This document shows, piece by piece, positions 1 to 7,805 of a stretch of DNA of 31,839 nucleotides. Each line of letters starts with the position of its first letter. Within the stretch, counting starts at the first letter, position 1. The stretch is from assembly GCA_903927605.1 (NCBI GenBank), contig CAIYNT010000135.1:1-31839 (forward strand). Direction: 5' to 3'. The notes beneath the pieces were generated by a model. It did not search any database, was not told where the DNA came from, and saw only the letters and a program-made list of their open reading frames with translations. Position numbers and translations under genes: made by a program. Source of the stretch: an uncultured Holophagaceae bacterium. GTDB lineage: Bacteria > Acidobacteriota > Holophagae > Holophagales > Holophagaceae.

Positions 1-3
1 CAA

Positions 4-80
4 GGGGTTGTAGCTCAGTCGGTTAGAGTGCCAGCCTGTCACGCTGGAAGTCGCGGGTTCGAGCCCCGTCAGCCCCGCCA
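4..80 (+). tRNA. tRNA-Asp (anticodon GTC)
   Basis: A complete cloverleaf is visible. The acceptor stem pairs 4-10 with 70-76 (one G-T wobble), followed by discriminator G77 and an encoded CCA at 78-80. The anticodon stem 31-35/43-47 encloses a 7-base loop with GTC at 38-40, which reads aspartate codons. The T arm carries the usual GGTTCGAGCC core. A G discriminator is the known identity element for tRNA-Asp. No other tRNA gene adjoins it in the window, and an intrinsic terminator follows at once. Confidence 0.96.
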
Positions 81-136
81 AAATGCGCCCAGTAGGGCGC
101 TTTTGGCGTTTGGGGCTGACGGGGCTGAACCCGCGA
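51..136. repeat. Long inverted repeat covering the tRNA-Asp 3' half
   Basis: The T arm and acceptor 3' strand of the tRNA (51-79) recur as a reverse complement at 105-136. The two arms differ by one missing base in the T-loop region and a few bases near the CCA. The tRNA terminator hairpin lies at the centre. The arms could fold into a roughly 40-bp hairpin in DNA or in the tRNA precursor. An inverted duplication or template-switch event is a plausible origin. Any function is unknown. Confidence 0.75.
85..104 (+). terminator. Intrinsic terminator after tRNA-Asp
   Basis: A 6-bp GC stem (85-90 with 95-100) with a four-base loop is followed by four T, four bases after the tRNA CCA end. The T tract is short, but the position is right for ending the tRNA transcript. 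The same hairpin forms the tip of a much longer inverted repeat (51-136). Confidence 0.65.
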
Positions 137-149
137 GTGGGATTGCGGA

Positions 150-170
150 GGCAGGACTTGATGTCCTGCC
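150..170. repeat. Small hairpin, 8-bp stem
   Basis: GGCAGGAC (150-157) pairs perfectly with GTCCTGCC (163-170) around a 5-base loop. There is no T tract, so it is not an obvious terminator. It may be part of a REP-like or decayed element. Confidence 0.5.
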
Positions 171-269
171 GGAGCAAGACCGAGGGACGCAAGCCCGCAG
201 GGCGCAGCGGACCCGTTCGAGCTCCCGGTTGCATGGGTCGACGCCAAGGGCGGGGAACGGATTGGCAGA

Positions 270-284
270 GGGGCTCGAACCCGC
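270..284 (-). repeat. Inverted 15-base copy of the tRNA-Asp T arm
   Basis: The reverse complement of 270-284 is identical to tRNA-Asp positions 53-67 (the T stem and loop). Similarity stops abruptly on the acceptor side, so this is a fragment and not a tRNA gene. The T arm is conserved among many tRNAs, so the fragment could come from another tRNA. Confidence 0.5.
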
Positions 285-310
285 CCCCGCAACGCATGCG
301 TTGCGGGGGC
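283..310. repeat. Perfect 28-bp palindrome
   Basis: Positions 283-296 are exactly the reverse complement of 297-310, with no central spacer. The centre is GCATGC. No T run follows, so it does not look like a terminator. Such a site could extrude as a cruciform, bind a dimeric protein or mark a recombination point. No adjacent gene suggests which. Confidence 0.7.
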
Positions 311-465
311 CTAGGGTCGAGTGCGGAGGCTGCGGCGGCAGCGGAGGCCCTCCAGTGGGGGGCCGGAGCAGCTGCAGACTACGCGGCGGATCCTAGCCCA
401 AAGGGCGACGGAGACGCGGTTGAGCCCCGTCGGAGTGGGTCGGCGCGAAAGGCGGATAACCTCCC

Positions 466-873
466 CTATTCCTTCAGCGACCACATCCGCACAATCTTCC
501 CCGCCTTCACCTGGTAGATCGTGACGCTATCCAGGGCTTCCTTCTTCCCTGCCCGCCCCTTGATCCGCTCCTTCTGGATCACGAACTCGCCGGAAACCAT
601 CTGCGCCTCTGCAAATGCGTGCAGGTCGGGATTGGCTTTGAAGCGTTCCGCATAGAGTTCCCGGAGCCAGGCCCTTCCGGTGGAGGCGGCACTCCCAGCC
701 GGAACCTCAGACACCTCCAGGTTCTCGGCGAAGAGGGAAAGGAACCCCTCCAGATCGTGGGCATTGAATGTCTCAAGCTGCCTCTGGACGGTGGCGGCGG
801 GGCTGAGAACTTTCGGTGTGGGTGCGGCCACCAGAAGCGCGGGAACCAGCCACAGGGTCATCGGATGGATCAT
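466..873 (-). CDS. Exported NTF2-fold (SnoaL/ketosteroid isomerase-like) protein
   Basis: This 135-residue protein begins with a hydrophobic signal sequence (MIHPMTLWLVPALLVAA) and continues as a single NTF2-like domain. It has an N-terminal helix with FNAHDLEGFLSLFAENLEV, a middle part with an R-x-LYAERF helix, and C-terminal strands ending VTIYQVKAGKIVRMWSLKE. The family (SnoaL-like/DUF4440) includes isomerases, hydrolases and non-catalytic binding proteins, so no reaction is assigned. The start at 873 is preferred because AGGAG lies five bases upstream; a longer reading to 900 lacks that. It stands alone on the minus strand, facing the tRNA-Asp region, and probably acts in the periplasm. 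Confidence 0.8.
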   Translation of the reverse strand: MIHPMTLWLVPALLVAAPTPKVLSPAATVQRQLETFNAHDLEGFLSLFAENLEVSEVPAGSAASTGRAWLRELYAERFKANPDLHAFAEAQMVSGEFVIQKERIKGRAGKKEALDSVTIYQVKAGKIVRMWSLKE

Positions 874-968
874 GGGCACTCCTGAGAACGGAAGCATCAC
901 TCTACCCGCCCCAACGAAATCCGCCCGTGCCCTTTCGACCTATCCCCGATAGACTGAAAGGCTTGGAC

Positions 969-1240
969 AAGGGTCTGATTTCAGATTGGGTGCGGCCGCG
1001 CAAGGGGCGCCGCCCAAGCGAGACAAGGAAAGCGACGATGGCAATAGCGGCACTATTGACGAGGAGCTTGACGCAGTATCGCGCCGGGCGCCGCCCCTTG
1101 CCCTTCGGGACGAGGCCAGCCGCACCCCTGGCTGCGTTGCCGACCTTGAACGATGTCCCGCATCGCCCTGCGGCCGGCGTCTTGCCAGGAGCGCGGCTGG
1201 CCGACGTCGCGGCTCACACCCAATCTGAAATCAGACCCTT
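969..1240. mobile_element. MITE-like element with perfect 24-bp terminal inverted repeats
   Basis: Positions 969-992 and 1217-1240 are perfect reverse complements over 24 bases. The 272-bp unit has a second, inner inverted pair at 1000-1015 and 1086-1101 (15 of 16 bases complementary). No transposase is encoded; the short frames inside have no recognisable domain. No clear target-site duplication is visible at the edges. A non-autonomous element moved by a transposase elsewhere (possibly a REP-associated type) is the favoured reading. A paired regulatory structure in the der leader is the alternative. Its right end is three bases before the der start codon. Confidence 0.6.
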
Positions 1241-1243
1241 ACT

Positions 1244-2824
1244 ATGAAGCTGCCCCTCGTCGCCCTCTGCGGACGCCCCAATGTGGGCAAGTCCACCCTC
1301 TTCAACAGGCTCACCCGCAGCCGGGCGGCCCTAGTCCACGACCTACCGGGCATGACCAGGGATCGCAGCTATGGCCGGGTCACCTGTCTGAGCGAGGAGG
1401 GCCAGGTGGAGGAACTCTTCGAGCTCGTGGACACCGGCGGCCTCGATTTCGAGGGTGATGACGTCATCACCCAGGGCATCACCCGCATGGCCGAAGCTGC
1501 GCTCAGCGAGGCCCACGTGGCCATCCTCCTGGTGGACGGCCACGATGGCCTCACCACCGGCGACGAGGAGATCGCCGCGCGGTTGCGCCGCCAGGGCAAG
1601 CCCATCCTGCTGGTCATCAACAAGCTGGATGGCATGAAGGGCGGCGCGCCCGATGCCGGCTTCTACGGCCTGGGCTTCGACCAAGTGCTCTCCATCTCCG
1701 CCGCCCACGGCGCCGGGGTACCCGAATTGATCGCGGCCATCCGGGGCCGCCTGCCCTTCCACCGGACGCCGGAAGAAGCCGCCATCCACTCGCTATCCGA
1801 CGAGCTCCGCTTCGCCCTCATCGGGCGGCCCAATGTGGGGAAGTCCTCCCTCACGAACCGCCTGTTGGGCTATGAGCGCAGTCTGGTCAGCGAGGTCGCG
1901 GGCACCACGCGGGACACGGTGGACACGGTCTTCCACGTGAAGGACAGGGTCTACCGGATGATCGACACGGCCGGCATCCGCAAGAAGGGCAAGACCCACG
2001 AAGGCGCCGAGAAACTCAGCATCCTGAAGGCCAAACAGGCCATGGCTCGAGCCGATGTCAGCTTGCTATTGCTGGACGCCGTGGAAGGGGCCACCCATCA
2101 GGACGCGGTCATCGCGGGCTATGCCCAGGAGGCCGGCGCCGCCGTCATCCTCGTGGTGAACAAGTGGGACCTGGTCGAGAAGGACACCCACACCATCTAC
2201 GGGGCCGAGGAGGATCTGCGCCGCAGCCTGGGCTTCCTGCACCATGCGCCCATGATCTTTCTTTCGGCGCTCACCGGACAGCGGGTGTCCAAGCTCTTCA
2301 GCATGATCGATGAGCTGGCCGCCGCCCATGGCCGCCGCATCCCCACGGGCGAGTTGAACCGCTTCCTGCGCGAATCCGTGGCCACCATGAGCCCCCATGC
2401 CGTGGACGGCAAGCTGCCCAAGCTCTACTTCATGACCCAGGTGGGCATACGGCCCCCCAGCTTCGTGGTGAAGGCGAACACGGACCGGGGCCTGCACTTC
2501 AGCTACGTGCGCTATCTGGAGAACCGCCTGCGTGAACAATTCGGCCTGGCGGGTGTACCACTTCGACTCAGTGTTCAAAAGAAACAGAAGGGCGAGGGCG
2601 AAGAAGCGGAAATGGCCGTGGTGCGCCGCATCTTGGACCCTGGGGAAGGCCTCAAACCCTCCCGCAGCAACGAGTCCCTCCAAGCCCAGCGCGTCGACAA
2701 GGTCAAGGCCCGACCCCACCCCAAGAAGGAGGAAGGCCCGAAACCCGCCGCCAAGCAGGCCCCGCGCAAAGGGAAGAACGCGCCTCCCAAGCGGATCCGG
2801 CAGAAATCCACCAAGAAGCTCTAG
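1244..2824 (+). CDS. der: GTPase Der (EngA), ribosome assembly
   Basis: Der is the tandem-GTPase protein needed for 50S ribosomal subunit maturation in the cytoplasm. Both G domains are intact: the first Walker A is GRPNVGKS at residues 10-17 with NKLD at 126-129, and the second is GRPNVGKS at 194-201 with NKWD at 306-309. A C-terminal KH-like domain follows (about 355-460). The protein ends in a long Lys/Arg/Pro-rich tail (about 465-526), which makes it longer than the roughly 440-490 residues usual for the family. The start at 1244 is fixed by alignment of the first G1 motif, but no Shine-Dalgarno sequence precedes it because the inverted-repeat element reaches 1240. Its stop overlaps the convergent recN stop by four bases. 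Confidence 0.97.
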   Translation: MKLPLVALCGRPNVGKSTLFNRLTRSRAALVHDLPGMTRDRSYGRVTCLSEEGQVEELFELVDTGGLDFEGDDVITQGITRMAEAALSEAHVAILLVDGHDGLTTGDEEIAARLRRQGKPILLVINKLDGMKGGAPDAGFYGLGFDQVLSISAAHGAGVPELIAAIRGRLPFHRTPEEAAIHSLSDELRFALIGRPNVGKSSLTNRLLGYERSLVSEVAGTTRDTVDTVFHVKDRVYRMIDTAGIRKKGKTHEGAEKLSILKAKQAMARADVSLLLLDAVEGATHQDAVIAGYAQEAGAAVILVVNKWDLVEKDTHTIYGAEEDLRRSLGFLHHAPMIFLSALTGQRVSKLFSMIDELAAAHGRRIPTGELNRFLRESVATMSPHAVDGKLPKLYFMTQVGIRPPSFVVKANTDRGLHFSYVRYLENRLREQFGLAGVPLRLSVQKKQKGEGEEAEMAVVRRILDPGEGLKPSRSNESLQAQRVDKVKARPHPKKEEGPKPAAKQAPRKGKNAPPKRIRQKSTKKL

Positions 2825-4515
2825 CCTTCGAGCAGCACCCTGGCGTGCTCCAGCGCCTCGGCCCGATCCGGATGTCCAGACAGGAGCCGGGCCAGTTCGC
2901 GGTTGCGTGCGCCACCGGTCATCCAGACCAGACCACTGCGGGTGCGGCCACCCTCGGTCTCCTTCTCCAGCCGGCCATGCCGATCCGCCCGGGCGGCCAC
3001 CTGGGCGAGGTGGGTCACGGCCAACACTTGATGCGCCTTCCCCAGTTCCGCCACGGCCTGTCCCACGGCCAGGGCCGCCTCGCCGCCCAGGCCCACATCG
3101 ACCTCGTCCAGCACCAGGGTCAGGCCCTCGCGCACCGCCGAGGCCGAGGGTGGGCCCAGGACCAGACCCGCGCCCACCAGGGCCAGCATGAGGCGGCTCA
3201 ACTCGCCGCCGGAGGCGATCTTGGCCAGGGGCCGGAAGCCCTCGCCGGGATTCGGTTCGATCCAGATCGCGAGGGCCGAGAAGCCTTGGGCGGCCACGCG
3301 CACCGGGCGACCGCTCTGCTGGACCGGGCTGCTCGATTCCTCCGCCAGCGCCAGCCGCAACTGGATCCTGGCCCCCTTCATGCCCAGCCGCCGGAGGCGC
3401 TTCTGCACCTCGGCTTCGAGCTTCGGGATGGCCGCGGAGCGCCGCCCATGGAGGACCTCCGCAGCGGCCCGGTAGCTCTCCGCAGCCTTCACCAGGGCCG
3501 CCTCCAACTCTTTCAGGGGGGCATCCCCGGCCAGTAATGAGCGTTGCTCGTCCTTCAGGGCCTGCACCCGGCCCGGAAGGTCCGCGGGTTCGCAGCGGTG
3601 CCGCCGCGCCAACCGCTCGTACAGGGCCAAGCGGGCCTCCATGGCTTCGATGCGATCCGCGCCCGCGGCCCCCCAGCGCATGGCCTGATCCTGGGCCAGC
3701 GCCAGCAGGTCCTCCAGCTCCAGGGCGGCGGAGCGCAGACGGTCCTGCTCGGCAGTGGCGTCTGGCCAGTGGGTGACGGCGCGCATCAGGGCCTTTTGGG
3801 CCAGTTCGACCTTGGGCAGGCCCTCGCTCAGGGCCTCGGCCGCCTCGCGAAAAGCCTGTTCAAGATGAACCGCGTGGCGCAGAGGTTCCCGGTCGGCCTT
3901 GAGCTGGGCCCATTCACCGGGCCTCGGTGCCAGCTTGTCCAAGTCCGCAAGGGCCTCGGCCAACTGCTCCAGGCGCTGGCCCCGCTCGGCCTCACTGCGG
4001 CGTCGGGCCTTCAGGGCGTCTTCCGCCTTCCTCACCGCGGCTGCTTCAGGCTCCAGACAGGGCTCGATGCCCAGCACCTCGTCGATGAGGGCCAGATGCC
4101 GGTCCTCGCCCAGAAGCGACTGGTGGTCGTGCTGGCTGGTCAGGCGCATCCAGAAGCGGCCCGCCTCCCGCAGGTCCGCCAGGGCGCAGCTGGCGCCGTT
4201 GATCCAGGCGCGGCTGCGGCCCGGCCCGACCTCGCGGCGCAGCACCACGGGCTGTTCCTCAGGCAGTCCCCGATCCTGAAGAAAGACCCGCCAGGCCTCG
4301 AAGCGGCCTTCCACCACGGCCTCCACCGTCGCCCGCTCGGCCCCGTGGCGCACCAGCTCCGCATCCCCCCGAGCGCCGACCAGCAGCGAGAGCGCATCCA
4401 CCAGCAGGGACTTGCCCGCCCCGGTCTCGCCCGTGAGCACCGTGAAGCCCGGCCCCCAGTCCAAGGACAGATCCTCCACCAGGGCCAGGTTCTGGATTCT
4501 CAAGGATGAGAGCAT
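2821..4515 (-). CDS. recN: DNA repair protein RecN
   Basis: RecN is an SMC-like ATPase that acts at DNA double-strand breaks. The 564 residues match the family's usual length. Walker A is GETGAGKS at 29-36. A long, charged, coiled-coil-prone middle (about 160-370) separates it from the C-terminal ATPase half, which has the SGGELSRLMLAL signature and the Walker B segment LVLDEVDVGLGGEAA, then a histidine switch in VTHLAQVAA. The N-terminal MLSSLRIQNLALVEDL is typical of RecN and fixes the start. The gene is convergent with der; the two stop codons share the palindrome CTAG at 2821-2824. No SOS-type operator was recognised upstream. Confidence 0.96.
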   Translation of the reverse strand: MLSSLRIQNLALVEDLSLDWGPGFTVLTGETGAGKSLLVDALSLLVGARGDAELVRHGAERATVEAVVEGRFEAWRVFLQDRGLPEEQPVVLRREVGPGRSRAWINGASCALADLREAGRFWMRLTSQHDHQSLLGEDRHLALIDEVLGIEPCLEPEAAAVRKAEDALKARRRSEAERGQRLEQLAEALADLDKLAPRPGEWAQLKADREPLRHAVHLEQAFREAAEALSEGLPKVELAQKALMRAVTHWPDATAEQDRLRSAALELEDLLALAQDQAMRWGAAGADRIEAMEARLALYERLARRHRCEPADLPGRVQALKDEQRSLLAGDAPLKELEAALVKAAESYRAAAEVLHGRRSAAIPKLEAEVQKRLRRLGMKGARIQLRLALAEESSSPVQQSGRPVRVAAQGFSALAIWIEPNPGEGFRPLAKIASGGELSRLMLALVGAGLVLGPPSASAVREGLTLVLDEVDVGLGGEAALAVGQAVAELGKAHQVLAVTHLAQVAARADRHGRLEKETEGGRTRSGLVWMTGGARNRELARLLSGHPDRAEALEHARVLLEG

Positions 4516-4592
4516 CGGACCAGTCTAGCGGAGGGGAGGGCCGAGTGCGGCCCGCTGCCGGGCGGGTGTCTTGCGGGATATTTAGGGTCTAG

Positions 4593-5645
4593 TCAGTGAC
4601 TGAAAGCCGCTTGCAGGTCCCGTTGGCCGCTGGAGCCATTTTGCAGCAACAGCATCAGCAGGATGCGGGCTTTCTGGGGTGACAGGTCATCGGCCATCAC
4701 GGCACCGGCATCCACCAGGGTTTTGCCGCCGCCTTCAAAGCCATAATTAGGCAACACTCGTCCGTTGGGCACGCGGCTTGCGATCACCACCGGAATGTTT
4801 TTCGACAGCGCATATTTGACCGCACCAAACATGGGGATGTTCATGTTGCCCCAACCCAGCGCCTGAACCACGATGCCCTTGGCGCCACTGTCCACGGCAG
4901 CCCGCAGCAGGTGGCCATCGGCACCGCCATACATGGCGACAATCTCCACTTCCGGCATGCGGTCGGCCTTTACCGGGACGAATTGGCGACGCAGGGGGGA
5001 TCGCGCGAACAACACGCGGTCGTTGTCCACCACGCCGATAAAGCCGTAGTCGCCGGACTTGAAGGTCTCCACGCTGGAAGTGTGGGTCTTGGTGACTTCG
5101 CGCGCCGCATTGATCTGGCCGTTCATGGCCAGCATGACCCCCTTGCCGAGGGCCTGGGGATCCACGGCAATGCGTACCGCATTGAGGAGGTTATGCGGTC
5201 CATCAAAATCAGACTCCGAGGCGTTACGCTGGGCGCCAATCAGCACTACCGGCTTGTCCGACTTGACGGTGAGATCCAGCCAGAAGGCGGTTTCTTCCAG
5301 GGTGTCGGTGCCGTGCGAGACGATGACGCCAGACACTTCCGGACGAGCCAGGGCTTCCTGCACGACCTTGGAGAGTTGCACCCATCGGGCTGGATCCATG
5401 TAGTCGGAGGGCACATTGGACACATTGTTCACTTCCACCTTGGCGTATTTGCTCACCCCCGGTACGGTGGCGAGCAGATCGTCCCCGGAGATGGCCGGAA
5501 TCGGAGCCATTTTGACGGGATCGATCTTCATGGCAATGGTGCCACCGGTGGCAATCAGCACCACTACAGGTTCTACGGCTTGAGCCATGGTCGTCATGGT
5601 GGTCCACAGAATCGCGCCAGCCATCAGGAATTTTATGAGACGCAT
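4593..5645 (-). CDS. ansB: Periplasmic (type II) L-asparaginase
   Basis: This enzyme hydrolyses asparagine, and often glutamine, to the acid and ammonia in the periplasm. A signal peptide ending near TTMAQA is followed by the first catalytic motif TGGTIA (residues 33-38) and the second, SHGTDTLEETA (about 110). The AREVTKTHTSSVETFKSG segment carries the catalytic lysine. At about 350 residues it has the normal type II length. The ATG at 5645 is chosen because AAGGGG lies eight bases upstream; the in-frame GTG at 5654 abuts that site. Base composition is clearly lower in GC than its neighbours: two hand-counted 60-base lines give 53-55%, against 75% for a line in recN. That suggests horizontal acquisition. 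It stands alone between recN and a divergent operon. Confidence 0.93.
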   Translation of the reverse strand: MRLIKFLMAGAILWTTMTTMAQAVEPVVVLIATGGTIAMKIDPVKMAPIPAISGDDLLATVPGVSKYAKVEVNNVSNVPSDYMDPARWVQLSKVVQEALARPEVSGVIVSHGTDTLEETAFWLDLTVKSDKPVVLIGAQRNASESDFDGPHNLLNAVRIAVDPQALGKGVMLAMNGQINAAREVTKTHTSSVETFKSGDYGFIGVVDNDRVLFARSPLRRQFVPVKADRMPEVEIVAMYGGADGHLLRAAVDSGAKGIVVQALGWGNMNIPMFGAVKYALSKNIPVVIASRVPNGRVLPNYGFEGGGKTLVDAGAVMADDLSPQKARILLMLLLQNGSSGQRDLQAAFSH

Positions 5646-5843
5646 CGGACTCACCCCTTATTGTGATGTCGAGCCAGTGGATGGAATTGGCAAGGGCCCC
5701 GTTTGGACGCGTTGAGGCACACGCCATCGGTTGTCGAAGCAGTTTGGCCCAACAATGCGCCGGGGCTTGGCCTGGGTCAAGCACAACCCACAGGCGGAGG
5801 TCTCCGGCCCTGCCCCGGTCATACTGATTACCGGAGGATCCCC

Positions 5844-6845
5844 ATGCATTACCGGAAGCCCTGTGGCAGCGTCGTAGAGGCCATCGGCAACACGCCCCTG
5901 GTCCGGCTGCGTCGCGTTGTCGAGAACCTGCCGGTGGAGGTTTTCGCCAAACTGGAATTCATGAACCCCATGGGCAGCAGCAAGGATCGCATCGCGAAGT
6001 ACATGATCGAAGCCGCCGAGCGTGACGGGCGCCTGAAGCCCGGCGACCTGATCATCGAGAACTCCTCGGGCAACACGGCCATGGGGCTCGCCCTCATGGC
6101 CATCCAGAAGGGCTACCGGATCAAGGTCGTGGTACGGGACACCATCTCCCAGGAGAAGCTGAACCAGCTGCTGGCCCTGGGCGTGCAGGTGCACAAGGCT
6201 GACACCAGCCTGCCCCCCGAGCACCCGGACAGTTACAACAACATCACGCCACGCCTGGCACGGGAGACACCAAACAGCTACTTCCCGGACCAGCACGGCA
6301 ACCGCGAGAACAACGCCGCCCACTATCACGGCACGGGTCCGGAAATCTGGGAACAGATGGAGGGCCGCATCGATTACCTCATTGCCGGAGCAGGCACGGG
6401 TGGCACCATCGGCGGGGCGGGCCGCTACCTCAAGGAGCAGGATCCAGCGATCAAGGTCATCGCGGTCGACCCCGTGGGCTCTGTCTTCCTGCAGCACTTC
6501 CGCGGAGAGAAGGAGCTGAAGGCCGGTCCCTACCGCCTGGAGGGACTAGGCGATGAGTTCCTTATTCCCACCATGGATTTCACTGTCCTCGACGACATGA
6601 TCCAGGTGACGGACCGGCAAGCCTTCCACCATGCGCGCCGGCTCGTGAAGGAGGAGGGTGTCCTCGGCGGCGGCTCCAGCGGTGCAGCCCTGTGGGCGGT
6701 GCTGCAGGTGGCCAGGAGCCTGCCACCCCGAGACCGACCAGCCCGCATCGTAACCGTGTTCCCCGATGGCGCCGGCCGCTACCTCAGCAGCATCTTCAAC
6801 GACGACTGGCTGGCGGAGCGGGGCCTCCTGGAGCCGGAAGCATGA
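5844..6845 (+). CDS. Cystathionine beta-synthase-like PLP enzyme
   Basis: This 333-residue fold-type II PLP enzyme of the cysteine synthase/cystathionine beta-synthase family joins an activated serine to a thiol. The PLP lysine is K47 in MGSSKDR. The substrate loop is ENSSGNTAMG (usually PTSGNTG), and the phosphate-binding loop is GAGTGGTIGG. The segments NAAHYHGTGPEIWEQ and VDPVGS resemble cystathionine beta-synthase more than CysK. Neither the heme-binding N terminus nor a C-terminal CBS-domain pair is present. The start at 5844 follows GGAGGA (5833-5838); a longer in-frame reading to 5703 has no homology. It overlaps the next gene by ATGA, so the two are probably translated together. Cysteine synthase remains possible. 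Confidence 0.85.
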   Translation: MHYRKPCGSVVEAIGNTPLVRLRRVVENLPVEVFAKLEFMNPMGSSKDRIAKYMIEAAERDGRLKPGDLIIENSSGNTAMGLALMAIQKGYRIKVVVRDTISQEKLNQLLALGVQVHKADTSLPPEHPDSYNNITPRLARETPNSYFPDQHGNRENNAAHYHGTGPEIWEQMEGRIDYLIAGAGTGGTIGGAGRYLKEQDPAIKVIAVDPVGSVFLQHFRGEKELKAGPYRLEGLGDEFLIPTMDFTVLDDMIQVTDRQAFHHARRLVKEEGVLGGGSSGAALWAVLQVARSLPPRDRPARIVTVFPDGAGRYLSSIFNDDWLAERGLLEPEA

Positions 6846-7804
6846 CGACCTTCTCGGGCACCTACGTCGAGGCCATCCGCCAGGCGCTGTTCGATGCCAT
6901 GGAGATGGACCCCCGCGTGTGCTGCCTGGGCGAAGACATCGGCGTCTACGGGGGCGCCTTCCGGGCCACGGAGGGTCTGCTGGAGCGGTTCGGCCCCGAC
7001 CGCGTGATCGATACGCCCATTGCCGAGCAGGCCATCTCGGGCGCGGCCATCGGCGCGGCCCTCATGGGCCAGCGGCCCGTGGCGGAGTTCCAGTTCATGG
7101 ACTTCGCGTTGCTGGCCTCGGACCTCCTGGTTAACTTCGCCGCCAAGGCCCACTGGCGCTGGGGCGCCTCCGTGCCCGCCGTGTTCCGCGGCCCCAGCGG
7201 CGGTGGCAATGGCGGCGGCCCCGTCCACAGCCAGAATCCCGAGGGCCACTTTCTGGGCAGCCCAGGCCTGAAGGTGGTGGCGCCGGGCACCGTGCGCGAC
7301 GCCTATGCCCTGCTCCGGGCCGCCATCGAGGATCCGGATCCCGTGCTGGTCTTCGAGCACAAGCACCTCTATCGCCGCCTCAAGGATCACTGGGACGAGG
7401 CGCCCAGGGCCCGGCTCGGCGAAGCCACCCTGCGCAAGGACGGTGCCTCGGCCTGCGTCATCACCTACGGCGCCGCCCAGCACGTGGCGCTCGAAGCCGC
7501 AGCGGACCTTGATGTGGCTGTGCTGGACCTGCGCACCCTCTGGCCTCTGGATGATGAAGCCATCACCACCTTGGCGAAGCGCACCCATCGTGTGCTGGTG
7601 CTCACCGAGGCCCCCCGCACCTATGGGCCGGGCGCGGAGCTGGCTGCCCGCATCGGCGAAACCTGTTTCCCCTGGCTCGATGCGCCGGTCCTGCGGGTGG
7701 GCGCGACGGACACCCCCACGCCCGCCAGCCCCCCGCTGGAAACTGGCCATCTGCCCCGTGCGCAGGGCGTTCGTCAGGAAATCGAACGCCTGTTGGCGTG
7801 GTAG
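6842..7804 (+). CDS. 2-oxo acid dehydrogenase E1 component, beta subunit
   Basis: The beta subunit of a heterotetrameric pyruvate or branched-chain 2-oxo acid dehydrogenase pairs with an alpha subunit to bind thiamine diphosphate and decarboxylate the oxo acid. The 320 residues show the family landmarks: GEDIGVYGGAF near the N terminus, DTPIAEQAISGAAIGAALMG, the RGPSGGGNGGGPVHSQNPE loop, and a transketolase C-terminal domain (about 195-315) with LRTLWPLD. Length is normal. The start codon lies inside the stop of the upstream PLP gene (ATGA). No E1-alpha, E2 or E3 gene is nearby, so its partner must be elsewhere or it works in an unusual pair. Pyruvate versus branched-chain specificity cannot be read here. 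Confidence 0.9.
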   Translation: MTTFSGTYVEAIRQALFDAMEMDPRVCCLGEDIGVYGGAFRATEGLLERFGPDRVIDTPIAEQAISGAAIGAALMGQRPVAEFQFMDFALLASDLLVNFAAKAHWRWGASVPAVFRGPSGGGNGGGPVHSQNPEGHFLGSPGLKVVAPGTVRDAYALLRAAIEDPDPVLVFEHKHLYRRLKDHWDEAPRARLGEATLRKDGASACVITYGAAQHVALEAAADLDVAVLDLRTLWPLDDEAITTLAKRTHRVLVLTEAPRTYGPGAELAARIGETCFPWLDAPVLRVGATDTPTPASPPLETGHLPRAQGVRQEIERLLAW

Positions 7805-7805
7805 G

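Larger units (their letters stand above)
137..465. other. Gene-free, hairpin-rich spacer
   Basis: No convincing gene was found between the tRNA-Asp region and the minus-strand gene ending at 466. Reading frames here have no recognisable domain, and the minus-strand frame across the tRNA is only a tRNA shadow. The stretch holds an 8-bp stem hairpin (150-170), an inverted copy of the tRNA T arm (270-284), a perfect palindrome (283-310) and a weaker direct T-arm-like match near 417-432. It looks like a repeatedly rearranged tRNA-flanking site. Confidence 0.5.

Noticed and set aside
23..292. Minus-strand ORF ending GARTRDFQRDRLAL
   Set aside because: This is the well-known spurious peptide produced by translating a tRNA in reverse.
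816..1247. Plus-strand ORFs (816-1247, 986-1228, 1153-1458) in the inverted-repeat element
   Set aside because: Low-complexity Arg/Ala/Pro peptides without domain or ribosome site; they do not resemble a transposase.
3544..4509. 321-residue plus-strand ORF inside recN
   Set aside because: Antisense shadow of a conserved ATPase; Gln/His/Gly-rich composition only.
5703..5843. N-terminal extension of the cystathionine beta-synthase-like gene
   Set aside because: No family similarity, and GGAGGA sits just before the ATG at 5844.
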